A DNA stretch of 64,000 nucleotides from Elmis aenea. Lineage: Eukaryota > Arthropoda > Insecta > Coleoptera > Elmidae. Shown here one piece after another: positions 37,035 to 48,995 of the stretch (positions are counted from its first letter, which is position 1; each line of letters begins with the position of its first letter). Made by a program: the position numbers and the translations under genes. The stretch spans positions 3,224,001 through 3,288,000 of the forward strand of contig OX393578.1 of NCBI GenBank assembly GCA_947652605.1, written 5' to 3'. Under the pieces are notes generated by a model, which was not told the origin of the DNA, ran no database searches, and saw only the letters and a program-made list of their open reading frames with translations.

Positions 37035-38389
37035 ACGTATGATAATAAATAAATCATGCCTTTACATTTTTCTGATGTAATTAGGCTAGTTTTTTGAACT
37101 TGCGCCGCTTTCAAAACCAACATCTTTGCAATACTGTTAATCATCAGAACTTTTATTGCCAAAACATTGGACATTTTAAAGTATTCTGACTATAGATAAA
37201 TTGGGGATAAAAATAGCTTATCAAGTTTTGTCTATTGTTATCATTTACTTATTTTTTTTTTTAATGTACTTGCTTCACTGTTAAAATGAACAGCCCAATG
37301 ATTATTCATTCTTAGTTCGTGCAAATAACAATTTAAAACATCTCAAAAAACAACTTCATAGTCTTTGAATTTTTTTACCTGCGAATTTTCTCAAAGACGT
37401 TCCAAGAAGCGTCTTTGTTAAAAAAAGTTATATAATTTTATTATTATCTCGAACTGTTTCATTTGTTTCATACACAAACAGAGATTGTTTTCAGACAAAA
37501 GCAATTTTCGAGACTTCCATATTGCATTAATTACCCTTTTGTTTCAGCTGAACAATGATATTTAGTGCGTCGTTATATTTTTGCTGCGCTCCCAGCGAGG
37601 TGTAGTTTATTTCAGTTCGTTCTTTAAGGAGCCAAGTCATCACAGTTCTTTTCCGTAGTAGCAGTTTTCGTTTCTAAATTATTGCCTTCCTTTTTCCGTC
37701 GATCCATAACTCTCGAAGGATCAGCCGTAAAGCTTAGCAGCTCCGAACCGAATAAGACCAGAAAAAAACTTAATTATGGCGAAGGTTTACATTTAAAAAT
37801 ATAAAAAACCGAATCTCTGTTGCGAAATAAGGCGCGCGTGTCCATGTGCGTCGTTTTGATGCGGCCTGATGGATGTTGTTAAATCGCAGGAGCCCGTTCC
37901 AATTTCAATAGTTATTAGAGGCAGCAAGTCATGTAGGACGGGTTCAAAGATAGGAACTATGAATCACGGTAGCGGTAAGGAACGGAACCGGAAGCCAGCC
38001 AGTGCCGCTGGACACAATTTCCGGAGCCCAAGCCTATATAGAAGCTGTCACCGGACTCCTGCGAGCAATCTAGGATGACCAATGGCCATCGCAGATCCGG
38101 CCGGACCGCGCTAATGTGCACTCTCCTTCGCCAAATGACTTTATATGCTCGCTGGATTATCCCCAATACATTTATTACGACTTACTGTCAGGCTTTCAGA
38201 ACTTTCTAGTTTACAACGGTTACCGTGGTTTTAATAAATATACGCACCCGATTACCGTGAATATAAATAAATAACAAAAAAAAACTAAATACCGTAAGTT
38301 GTTTTTCGAAGTACAGAGTTGTAATTTGGTTAAGGACATGCAGAAAACATTGCTCTATTCGTTCGATATGAACAAGGTTAAATCACGCA
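37035..38389. other. intergenic sequence with a GC-richer island at 37540-38260
   Basis: The island contains several short open frames on both strands but no recognised protein, and its composition is like the candidate regulatory blocks of the hth introns. The flanks are AT-rich without visible structure. Confidence 0.45.
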
Positions 38390-38391
38390 TA

Positions 38392-39492
38392 CAGGGTGTT
38401 CATAAATAGATGGCAACTTCCACGATTTTCAAAAGTTCGTAACTCAATTTTTTCAAATGCAAACCTCTGTATTTTCTTACGTCATCGAATTCGTATTTAA
38501 GGGAGCTTAATTTTTTGTTAACTATTCCTATACCCAAAACTCATACTTTTCGAAATATTCGACATTTTTCTTCTAATCGTTATTGAAGCAAATAGAGTGC
38601 CGTGGAAATCGAAAAAACTGACTGTTCACTTCACTGACGTCAAAAACTTGTCATTTATTTCTTGAATTATTGCATTTCCACAATGAATTTTACTTTACAA
38701 GAGCAAATTGATATGGTTTATTGCCTGGGAGGTGAAAGAAATCCTTTGCTGGCGGCAAGGATTTACGCACAACAATATCCTGAAAGACGCCATCCAAAAC
38801 GAGATGCTTTTGAAAAGTTGAAGGAGCGATTTAAACGTGTGGATTATAAAAAAAAAACGATCGCAGGAAGAATATTTCCAATGAAGAAAATGAATTTTTG
38901 ATGTTGACGAGTGTTGTTGAAGATACCCATAATGGCACCAGAAAAATCAGTGAGCAGTTAGTGTTAAGTCAAACCTCTGTATCTAGAATATTAAGGGAAT
39001 TTAAAAAAAATCCATATCACATAAAACTCACGCAGCAGTTGGAACAAGGCGCTTTTGAAAATCGTCTAGCTTTTTGTAATTAGGCATTGGAAAGGATCGG
39101 GGAACAATCTAACTTATTTGATTTGGTTTTATTTACCGACGAGGCGACATTTCATAAAAATGGTTTTGTTAACACCCATAATTATTATGATACAAACAAT
39201 CCTCGCTTCATCAGGCCATTGGATTATCATCATAGATGACCACTATATGTATGGGGTGGTATGGTTGGCAATCATTTACTGGGGCCCTATTTCTTTAATG
39301 GCAATGTCAACGGGGAACGCTATTTGCAATTTTTGGGAAATGTATTTCAAGATTACATAGATGACTTGCCTCTTAATATCATGCATAGAATGTGGTTGCA
39401 ACAGGATGGCACACCTCCACACTACAGCCAAGAAGTAAGAAGATATTAAAATAATGAATTTATTGGCGATCCCTCACTAATGACTCACCCTG
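38392..39492 (+). mobile_element. mariner/Tc1-group transposon, internally deleted
   Basis: The element is flanked by TA on both sides (38390-38391 and 39493-39494). Its ends are CAGGGTGTTCATAAATAGAT and, reversed, CAGGGTGAGTCATTAGTGAG, which match closely only over the outer bases. It carries a transposase pseudogene. The coding part stops after the second catalytic aspartate and is joined almost directly to the right terminal repeat, so the 3' third of the gene was deleted while the end was kept. Confidence 0.85.
38683..39465 (+). pseudogene. mariner/Tc1-group DDE transposase, dead
   Basis: ATG at 38683 opens MNFTLQEQIDMVYCLGG, the N-terminal helix-turn-helix region. A frameshift near 38850 leads into the frame with NGTRKISEQLVLSQTSVSRI (second helix-turn-helix). 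Then come LFTDEATFHKNG (first catalytic Asp), YVWGGMVGNHLLGPYFFNGN and WLQQDGTPPHY (second Asp). In-frame stops occur at TAG 39081, TGA in HHR*PLY and TAA after EVRRY. The third acidic residue and C-terminus are deleted. It is an insect type of DD34-like transposase and cannot be active. Confidence 0.85.
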
Positions 39493-39494
39493 TA

Positions 39495-41286
39495 CACCTC
39501 TTGTTCATCATGAATATTTTAAAAATCTAAAACCTAAATTAAACTCATAATGAAAATATCAAGTAATAAAAATGATTTACAGAAATGCATAATTTTGCTG
39601 GATTCTTAATAAAAATTAATTATTTTTTGTTATTTTGTGTTTTGACTGTATTTTTAAAACACTATTTATTGTTTTACTTTTATTTTCCAACAAATGAATA
39701 AAAATTTACGTTTAAAAAAATTCTTGGCTACAGTTAATGCACTTTTTTATTTTTCTAGAAACTATTTCATCATAATTTGAACCATCTGAGGGTAGATAAT
39801 TGTTATTTAGTTTCAAGCTATTTGCTGTACTTTAAAATTTTTGCATATTTTTCGAAAAATGTTTAAGGGCTATAGTCATTATATTCTGTTTTTTATTAGA
39901 GCGAGTATTTTCTCTAAATTAATAATTTCAAATCAATAATCAAACTTCCAACTTTTTACAAACAATTCTTAGAATGAACGATCTTATCAATTTCGATTTA
40001 TTATTATATCTTTTAACGATACCAAACCGTTTTGTAAATAATTAAATCAACACGATCACATCATAAACTAATCAGCCTTAAAATGCAAAAACGTTTTCTG
40101 CAGAATCCGCAATCTTGGAAACGTTACTTCTTGGAAAGCAGAACATATTATAGCGACGATCTGGACATTAAACCTGAGGTTTATTTACTTACTCTGAGAG
40201 GTCATGTTCACACCTATTTTAACTTTCAACACAAGAAAATGTAATATACACTTTAATTAACTTGAAGTATCACTTGAATCCGTATAAAAAAAAAAGTGAA
40301 ACTGCAGCTTGTAAGATACTGTAATTATTTACCTGCAAACAAATTACGTAATAACAATTATTTAATTACTAAACGGTACGTCATTACTAAAATTGTGTTT
40401 ATATTTTGCAACTCAGACATTTGTCACGTATTTAATTTAATAATAAATAATTTTTGAGAAAGGCTGTTGTTTAAATGCATAATTTTTTTGGAGTTTGTTT
40501 AACCTTACCTAAACAATTACGTGGCAAAAAAACTCACCTGTTATAAGTTATAAAGTACTTTAATTTTACTTTGCAAAAACATTTGATAATAAACATAAGA
40601 TAAGTCGATTACTTTAGCCATCTTTTGTTTCGACTTTAATGTATTTTTTTGTAAAGTTGTGTACACCAGAATGCTGGTATTTAGAGCGTGTATTTTTTAT
40701 GAGAAAAAGTTAAGTATTTCCACTACGAGGATATGTTAGTCTGCATCGGTATTCGAAGTGACGCTTAATACAGCGAAGTGTTCCGAGTTCCTCCAGGGAC
40801 CCCGAGAAATGGATTGGAAAACTTCCATCCATTGATTTGTATTCGGTTTGTGCCGGCGCACTTATGTATATTTACTGACTCGTCCTTAGTAAACAGAAAC
40901 ACGGAAAATCGGGTTCCACAAATATAAACACACCTACGCTGTGTTCTTTAAACGCGCGTTCGTATATTGGCCGAATGAGTTATTACGTCGGTGCATTTCT
41001 CCCGGTAGCGTTATGTTAATCACAGTTAGGCTGTTTAATTAAATTAAGGTGCGCGGCTCACATGACGAGCGTCGCAGCGCCCGTCAATCATCCACAGCGC
41101 TAATTATAACAAACTTTGCTGATTAATCCGTTCGCTGTGTTTCCGATATATTACGTAATCACGTGTTGAATTAATTCAGAGGTATAGCTCTGCTTATTAT
41201 CCACAATTACCTTTACTACGTTTGTACATACAGCTGAATGACAATAGGATAAAATAAAATTAGAGCTTTATGTACAACGTTCAATA
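39495..41286. other. AT-rich intergenic sequence with a GC-richer island at 40680-41260
   Basis: 39495-40680 is AT-rich and shows no gene. The island around 40700-41260 has mixed composition, for example CACGTG-like and TAATTA words, and could be regulatory. No repeat family was recognised in it. Confidence 0.45.
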
Positions 41287-41288
41287 TA

Positions 41289-42512
41289 CAAGGTGTTTCG
41301 GTTTGTCAGACCCATCCTTATAACTGTCAATTTTTGGTCAGAAAAATGCAATGCTAACACATGAAAACTTTTGTAAATATTTAGAGAGTTATTAAAAATT
41401 TATTTGGGACGTTTTTGAAACAGACTAAGTGAAAATGCATTGCTTAGCGTGTGTATAAAGTTCCCATAAAATATAAAGACTATTGCAGAACTTTCAAACT
41501 ATTTTCTAAATAAAAAAACGCAAGGTAACACATGCAATTTTTTTTTTAACTTTGAAGAGCTGTAAAAAATAGTTTTAGGTTGTTTTTAAACAACCTTAGG
41601 TTGAAAATGCATTCCTTAGGGTTCTTATAACATTTTCAATAAATATAAAGACCATTGGAAAACTCTCCAATATTTTTCCAGCAAAAAAAAATGTTAGGAT
41701 ATTGTAAACTAGATCTTTTTAATTTAAAGAGCGATACAAAATTGTTTTAGGGCATTTTTGAACAAACTAAAGTTGGAAATGCATTGGTTAGGGTGTTTAT
41801 AACATTTTCAGGATATAAAGACCATTGCAAAAGTTTTAAATATTTTCCAAGGAAAAAAGTAAGGCCTTACTTTTTTTTTAATTTAAAGAGCTATAAAAAT
41901 TGTTTTAGGCCATTTTTGAAAAAACTAAAGTTGTTAATGCATTGCTTGTGGTGTTTATAACACTTTCAGAAAAAAATGCAATTCTAAATTATTTTGGTGT
42001 TAAAATTGAAATCGCACTCTTTATTGTGTATATTTCATAGGAATAATTTTTTTCTGCATTAAAAAATGGGTGAAAAATCAACTCCGACATGAATAATTGG
42101 TTGATCATTTCACTAGGTTTAAAAAATTTTGAAATTTCTGAAAAATTCACAAATTTTGAACTGGTGAAGCATTTGACACATTTTTTTTAAATAAATGGAG
42201 TAACCTTTAAAACTAACGGATTTATACATTATCCAATAGGTGTATTAATAAATGTTGTTCAGATCTTTAATCCATGATCTATGTACAAGATCATATTTTT
42301 GCATAAACCTGTCGAATTAAAGGGATGTAATTTAGTCTTGAATTATAGATTTGGGCAAAAATTTAAATAGTACCTAGTACCTACGGATGCATTAAAAACA
42401 TTTTTTTTTAAATGTACCAAAACTACAACCAAAATGTAGAAAAAATGTAAAATACGACTTTGGGCTTTTATGCTACCTAACAAAATTACACAAAGACTTT
42501 TTGTACACCCTG
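41289..42512. mobile_element. possible mariner-like element carrying a ~171-bp tandem array
   Basis: TATACAAGGTGTTTCGG on the left and, reversed, TATACAGGGTGTACAAA on the right are TA-flanked and share CA(A/G)GGTGT. The inverted repeat is short, so the pairing is tentative. The interior is a tandem array (41412-41990) followed by AT-rich sequence without a transposase. The words TTTTGGTGTTAAAATTGA and ACTCTTTATTGTGTAT at 41990-42030 also occur at 1700-1745. Confidence 0.4.
41412..41990. repeat. tandem repeat, ~171-bp period, 3.5 copies
   Basis: The copies start at 41412, 41583, 41755 and 41913 (periods 171, 172, 158). Each begins TTTTTGAA.A.ACTAA and contains GAAAATGCATTGCTTAG, then TATAAAGACCATTGCA and ATTTAAAGAGCTATAAAA. 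Divergence between copies is substantial. Confidence 0.75.
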
Positions 42513-42514
42513 TA

Positions 42515-43534
42515 TATGCTTATATTTTACAGTATTTGCGCTGTTAAGTTTTTACTGATCAAAGTGTCTGTCGCCCCAAGAAACTTTGAAAAACATTGCA
42601 TAAATCAATTTATCACAATTATTATCCAATTAACAACAGTTGGATATCCACTGCATAAATTATTAACCTAAAAACGTTCATTAATTTATTATAATTGCAG
42701 TTATATTTTACAATGCGCGATGTTAAAAATAAATGCTGATAGTTATTTCTATGCATGGGGGTAGAAAGGTGATGTGGCTAAATGAAAAACAAGTACATGT
42801 ATATACAGCAGCGAGAATCGAAATAAAAATTAAAAATTAATGTGCATAAATAGTGAAATGTCTTCTTTTCAATTAAGGTATTCTCTATTCTAGTAATTAC
42901 GGTAATTGAATTCTCGGTAGCATGCATATTTTAAGCCCTAGATAATACGGCTGGAAGTGGGTGAGAGAGAAGATCGCTCGTCTAACAACTTGACAGTTGA
43001 ATGCATATTTCAGAGCCCCGCTCAGACTTGGCAATGGCCGATTATCCGACACTTTATATAGTCTGCCTCGACTCTGTAATTCCTAAAAGGTACTTCTTAT
43101 TTTTATTTGAAAAGGTCAGTTTTGTAGCTACGCTTCAATTGCACGACGCCATCAAACGGGGCATAAATTATCAAGCGAATTCCAAAATTCTAATTCCGTA
43201 GTTGCACAACAGTCAGTACGTGTTGTCTCTGATATAAGGTCTTACAAATTTTCCTAATGTTACAGCGGAAATTCCCCCAGGCAACGGTGTTGTTCGCTCA
43301 TGAGTAACTGGCTGCACTGCACTTGCAGGAATACATAGGTATACAAACAGGCAATTGCCTCTCCTGCATGATAGCATTAAAAGTAAATATGGCAAGACAG
43401 TTTGCTTCAACGTTCGCATTTAGTTAATGACAAAATTTTGTCGACTTAATTATAAAATTAAAATGGAGGCGAGTTTCGAGTTTTCATCGAAAGCTTTTTG
43501 ATTATTTTAAAAATAAATAATAAAACAAGGCAAT
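42515..43534. other. intergenic sequence with a GC-richer island at 42890-43440
   Basis: The left half is AT-rich. The island holds short open frames on both strands with no known domain. I see nothing that can be named. Confidence 0.45.
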
Positions 43535-43867
43535 AAATAATTTTTTACCACGTTACATGACTAAAAATTTAAGACAAAACTGTAACATTCACGAATACCA
43601 GACCAGGAACAAAGACGACTTTAGACTACCGAAATTAACGAAAACAAATACACAGAACGTCTTGTACTACAAAGGGCTCAAGATTTTTAATGATTTACCA
43701 GGAAAAAGTAAACAGACAACTTCCATACCAAATTTAAAAAAACTATGTTTAGAATTATGTAAAAAAATAATGTTAAGATTTATAGTTAAGAAAATATGTA
43801 CAAATAAATATAAGCAGGATTAAGATAATGTAAAATTAGCTAAAAGCTAAATAAAGGTTTTTTATTA
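43535..43867 (+). pseudogene. non-LTR retrotransposon ORF2 C-terminal end, 5'-truncated
   Basis: The frame reads NFLPRYMTKNLRQNCN, then HEYQTRNKDDFRLPKL, TQNVLYYKGLKIFNDLPGK and LKKLCLELCKKIM, with the stop near 43821. The HxYxTRN...DFRLP...TQN..YYKGLK signature also appears in the fragment at 45355-45919, so both belong to one family of the Jockey/CR1-like group. It is followed by an A/T-rich 3' end and then directly by an inverted satellite array. Confidence 0.8.
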
Positions 43868-44345
43868 TCCTTAGTAATTTAAGAAATCACAACTTATATG
43901 GTCCATAACTTTGAAATTCGTAAAGATATAGTTTTGATATTTTTACTAACGTATCTAAAGCCATAGTAGCAATTTTAGAGTGATGCATTTATACGTCTGT
44001 ACGTATTTACGTAAATATGTGCATTATCCTCGTCAATTTAAAAAATCACAGCCTATATGGTCCATAACTTTGATATTAGTAAAGATATAGTTTTGAAATT
44101 AATAAAACATGTTTCACTAATGTATCTAAAGCCGTAGTAACAATTACAGAGTGATGCATCAATACGTCTCTACGTACTTTACATAAAGATGCGCGTGCAA
44201 TAATATTACCCCTAGTTATTAAAGATATCATCTTATAAGTTAAATCACTTCTAATTCAGTAGAGATTTTATTTTGAAGTCAATATGACATGTTTTACTAA
44301 CGCATGTACAATGCTTCTGAGAAAATTTGCTGAAATCTTGAACCC
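43868..44345 (-). repeat. ~183-bp satellite, inverted block, ~2.7 copies
   Basis: The units start at about 43868, 44028 and 44211. Each contains GTCCATAACTTTGA.ATT, then GTAAAGATATAGTTTTGA and TAGAGTGATGCAT. These are the reverse complement of the units at 45245-46835 (TTTGAAAACTATATCTTCAC). The satellite is therefore present in both orientations about 0.9 kb apart. Confidence 0.8.
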
Positions 44346-45240
44346 AGTTTCTTCGGCAACCATTCTTTCTTTTATTTCTCGCGACAAAAGTTAAAAAAGC
44401 GGTTCTGAATTGCGCCATATCTCTCTGGTTTCGGTCGTGTAGATTAAAATGTGAAGCATTATATTCGGCAGTGTTACAAAAGTCACATTCTCAAGACAAT
44501 ATTTTCATTGGAAGTGAAAAATATGAACGACGAGTGCTCAACGATAGCGTGCCTTAGTTTCAAGGACCGCGTGTACAAATATTCTTTTTCACAGCAGGCT
44601 GCGAAGAAGCGTTTCTCAAAAACGTATCATTTCAACTCTGCGACAAGAAAATTATAGAGCGAATGTCGTGATGGTGTTCCCTCTGGTAGCGCCTTATTCG
44701 TACACGATATGAATGCACATAAAACAGATTATTTACAATGGGAATGATTCGCTTAAACATTCCACCGACCGTGACGAATTGAACATTGCAATTTGCAACG
44801 GTCGTTTACGTAAAACCTATAAAAATTTGTTTCGTCAAAAGAGTATCATACGCTAGTGACTGGCAAAATAGTGTTGTCACTCAAGAGTGCAGCCTGTGAG
44901 ACTGATGGGTACTTCCGGACACGCACCAACAGAACGTACACAATTTTAAAGGTTATTAGGCCGCTGCAAGCTCAATCAATGTTACGGTTACGTGATATCG
45001 GCAATTTTAGCTGCGATTCTTCGAATTAAAAATTGGCTTTAGAAATTAAATAATTACGCATTCCGTGCTGTTCCGGTTTAGTGAATCAAAAAATCGGGCC
45101 GAAATTCATACAGGTAGCAACTTAAAAGAAATACTAACGTAATGTAAATAAGATAACTTTAAAATCTTATATTTTTTAAGGAGAATTTTATGTAGATAAA
45201 CTAGACCAGCTTAGAGACTCGCATCTCTTAATCATACAAA
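44346..45240. other. spacer between inverted satellite blocks, GC-richer
   Basis: Low-repeat sequence with mixed composition (44350-45080). At 45180-45240 lies a relative of the foldback family at 25632 (CTAGACCAGCTTAGAGACTC). An open frame at 44451-44657 has no known domain. Confidence 0.5.
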
Positions 45241-45244
45241 TACG

Positions 45245-46835
45245 TTAGTTAAACATTGTCTATTAATTTGAAAACTATATCTTCCCTGATTTCAAAGTTA
45301 TGGTCCTCTAAATGGGGTGCTTTCTTTAGTTAGTAAGGATGACATTACTATATGTCCTTACTAAAATTTTAATATACAAAAGTATCAGCACCCCATTTCG
45401 AATACTGCTCTAGTATTTTATTTCTGGCAAACACTAACGATTTAGACCGGCTTCAAAAATTGCAAAATAGGGCTATGAGAATTATTTTACACTGTTCCAG
45501 ATACACCAAAATTACTCTGATGCTGGATACTTTACAGTGGCTTAGTATTAAACAACGGATAATTTTTAATACGATTATTTTCATTTTTAAGATTATAAAT
45601 AACCTGCTTCCAAATTCTTTGTTAAAATATATAACCCAAAACTCTGATGTTCATAACTATCAGACTAGAAACTGTAAAGACTTTAAATTGCCATTCAGGA
45701 CACGAAACTATACTCAAAATTCTCTTTTTTATAAAGGACTGAAATTTTACAATGATTTATCAAGTGAACTTAAAAGTGAAACTAATATTGAAGGTTTAGA
45801 CGTAAGCTCAGTAGTCATATTAAGGAAAAGTTTTAAATTTTATATATTTATATTTATGTACATGTAATAAAATGTAAACATAATTAGCAAATCGCTAAAA
45901 TAAATTACATTATTATTATATTATTATATGCTGATATTTATGCAAGGTACGTACAAACATATGAATGGATTACTCTGAAATTGTTACTACAGCTTCAAAT
46001 AGGTTAGCAAAACATTTCCTGCAAATTTCAAAACTATATCTTCACTAATTTCAAAGTTACGGTACTCGAAATGTGGTGCTTTCTTAAGTTTCTAAGGATA
46101 ACATTACTATATGCTGATATTTATGCAAGGTACGCGCAAACGTATGAATGGATTACTCTGAAATTGTTACTACAGCTTCAGATATGTTAGCAAAACATCT
46201 CCTGCAAATTTGAAAACTATATCTTCACTAATTTCAAAGTTATGGCACTCTAAATGGGGTGCTTTCTTAAGTTTTTAAGGATAGCGTTACTAAATGCTGG
46301 TATTTATGCAAAGTACGCACAAACGTATGAATGGATTACTCTAAAATTGTTACTACAGCTTCAGATGCGTTAGCAAAACATGTCCTGCAAATTTCAAAAC
46401 TATATCTTCACTAATTTTAAAGTTATGGTACCCTAAAATGGGTGATTTCTCAAGGTACTAAGGATAACAGTACTATATAGGTACGCATATTTATGTAAGG
46501 TACACTCAGATATATGAATAAATCCTCTAAAATTGTCACTGCGGTTCACAACACAGTGCCAAAAATGTCCCCTTAATTTTAAAATCATATCTTTATGGCC
46601 TTTAAAATTATTTTACCTTAAACGGGCGATTTTCTAGTTATTAGGGATAACATGACTATACCCTGTTATTTATTTAAGGTACGAATTGAGGGATGGATGG
46701 ATTGGTCTGAAATTGTTACTACAGCTTCTCAGTACGTCAGTGAAACATGTTCTTTAAATTTGAAAAGTGCATCTTCATTATCTTTCAAATTATTTTGCTT
46801 TAAACTCGCAGAAGTATTTTCTGAATAAAGTTGAG
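45245..46835 (+). repeat. ~183-bp satellite, direct block, ~5.5 copies, interrupted by a retrotransposon
   Basis: A partial unit at 45245-45354 is followed, after the insertion, by units starting at 45931, 46114, 46297, about 46481 and about 46664 (period 183). Typical words are CTGATATTTATGCAAGGTAC, ATGAATGGATTACTCTGAAA and TTTCAAAACTATATCTTCAC. The last two units are the most diverged, as is usual at array edges. Confidence 0.85.
45355..45919 (+). mobile_element. 5'-truncated non-LTR retrotransposon inserted in the satellite, with 11-bp target duplication
   Basis: The insert is flanked by ATTACTATATG (45344-45354) and ATTATTATATG (45920-45930), 10 of 11 identical. The array unit continues exactly after the right copy. 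Its coding remnant reads ISAPHFEYCSSILFLANT, LDRLQKLQNRAMRIILHC, LQWLSIKQRIIFNTIIFIFK, HNYQTRN and TQNSLFYKGLKFYNDLS, the post-RT region of Jockey/CR1-like ORF2. It ends with an AT-rich, ATTATT-like tail. The copy is about 565 bp and lacks the catalytic part. Confidence 0.85.
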
Positions 46836-47747
46836 TAATCTACTATAGAACAGTAGCTATTGATTTTGCGATCATTTAATTACACTTTTTTTTTAATGGT
46901 TGCAATTTTAAATAGTTTTGAACGAAATATATGTATCTATGGCTATAAACACGTAATTGAGATTAAAAAAAGTTTTTATGGGAAGTATTCTTGTCAAATA
47001 ATTACTTCTAAATGTGAACAATAATTAACCTTATCGTAGTGACCAAATAAATTTTTTATAACATATCTACGCACTTTGATGACATTTGCGATGTTAATTA
47101 TGGAGATGTAAAGTACATTTATGTTGGAAATTGATCACAATTACGCTCGTATATCAAAATTATAATAAATTAAAGTGAAACAATTGATCCAATCCTCTTC
47201 CTCGTTTGTTTCCGGAATCCATTCGATCAAGAATTTCTGATCAGCACTAAACAAATACAAACTTCTTTAGCAGAATAAAAATTTGTATGCGATTTATTAT
47301 ACATTTTTCATCAATGGTTATTTTTAAGCACATACGTAATACGAAAGTAATAAAAAATTGTTACGATTTGAATACTTACGTAAAACAATGACGCGTAAAT
47401 ACGACTGCACCGATTTAAAATAACAACTCGACCGTAAATTATAACGTATAAATAACACAATACACCTTACAACATCATAAACAAAATACCGCAACAAAAT
47501 AGTCTTTATTACAATATGACATGGGCGTTCTTAGGGTGGTGTAATGAGGTGTAATACAAAGTGTTTGAATATTTTATCAGATGACTTGCATTATTCGTTA
47601 ACACATGTTCCACGAAACAATCGCTATCGTTGTGAAAAGTTATTTTTACAAATTAAATCACCAACTGGGTATTGCATAATACAAGTTCGTTTTTAAATGT
47701 TTTAACAAGTAAGTATATGTAGTGTGTAAAAATTATATACCCTAGTA
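46836..47747. other. AT-rich intergenic sequence
   Basis: No open frame, repeat unit or terminal repeat was recognised between the end of the 183-bp array and the hAT MITE. Confidence 0.6.
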
Positions 47748-47992
47748 CAGGGGTTCTAAAACAGGTGTCCATAGAGCCCCAAGAAGTACGTGAGACTTCT
47801 TCAGGGGGTACCTGCTAAATACAATGACCGAAAAAAATTATTGTTGGAAAGCAAGAGCCAACTAAATATTGTTACAGTGTGTGTTTTATGCATAAATAAA
47901 GTTCATTTGAAGTGAACCCACTGACAAGGGGTACATGACGCTTCGCAGTAAGGCCAAGGGGTACATTGACTGAAACGGATTCAAAACCTCTG
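47748..47992. mobile_element. hAT-type MITE, 245 bp
   Basis: The left end CAGGGGTTCTAAAACAGG and the right end, reversed, CAGAGGTTTTGAATCC are typical hAT termini. The flanking 8-mers CCCTAGTA and CCGTAAAA agree at 5 positions, a weak and decayed target duplication. The interior has GGGGTACAT twice (47937, 47959) and no coding capacity. It sits just before the 184-bp array. Confidence 0.65.
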
Positions 47993-48995
47993 CCGTAAAA
48001 CAACACCTCGTGTAAGATACAATAACTAGAAAATTATTAAAGTCGTGGTTCTGAAATTACCTGGGCATGTTTGGCTAACATAGTCGAAGCCTTTTTTGTC
48101 AATTTTAGCGAAAGACGCCCAAGCGTCGGTACCTCTTTTGCAATATATACCGCATATATGGACGATAACATTAATACCGTAAGACAACACCCCGTATAAC
48201 ATACAATAACTAGAAAATTATTAAAGTTGTGGTTCTAAAATTACCTGGGCATGTTTAGCTAACATAGTCGAAGCCGTTTTTATCAATTTTAGCAAAAGAC
48301 GCCCAAGCGTCGGTACCTCTTTTGCAATATATACCGCATATATGGACGATAACATTAATACCGTAAGACAACACCCCGTATAACATACAATAACTAGAAA
48401 ATTATTAAAGTTGTGGTTCTAAAATTACCTGGGCATGTTTAGCTAACATAATCGAAGCCGTTTTTGTCAAGTTTAGCAAAAGGCGCCCAAGCGTCGGTAC
48501 CTCTTTTGCAATATATACCACACAAATGGATGGTAACATTAATACCGTAAGACAACACCCCATATAAGATAAAATAACTAGAAAATGATTAAAGTCGTGG
48601 TTCTAAAATTACCTGGGCATGTTTAGCTAACATGGTCGAAGCCGTTTTTGTCAAGTTTAGCAAAAGACGCCCAAGCGTCGGTATCTCTTTGGCAATATAT
48701 ACCTCATAAATGGACGATAACATTAATACCGTAAGACAACACCCTGTATAAGATACAATAACTAGAAAACTGTTGGTCGTGGTTCTAAAATTACCAGGGC
48801 ATGTTTAGCTAACAGTCGAAGCCGTTTTTATCAAGTTTACCAAAAGACGCCCAAGCGTCGGTGGCCCTTTTGCAATATATACCGCATATTTGGACGATAA
48901 CATTAATACCGTAAGACAACACCCCGTATAACATACAATAACTAGAAAATTATTAAAGTCGTAGTTCTAAAATTACCTGGGCATGTTAAGCCAAG
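47993..48995. repeat. 184-bp satellite, ~5.5 copies
   Basis: CAACACC marks the unit starts at 48001, 48185, 48369, 48553, 48737 and 48917 (periods 184 four times, then 180). Units hold ACATACAATAACTAGAAAAT, AATTACCTGGGCATGTTTAG and TGGACGATAACATTAATACC with only a few differences, so the array is young. Each complete unit includes GACGCCCAAGCGTCGG, a short hairpin (GACGC/GCGTC with a CCAA loop). The array ends inside a unit at AAGCCAAGCAG. Confidence 0.9.

Noticed and set aside
43868..48995. Regular repeats as a CRISPR array
   Set aside because: Units of about 183 bp are repeated throughout with no unique spacers, in an animal genome. These are satellites.
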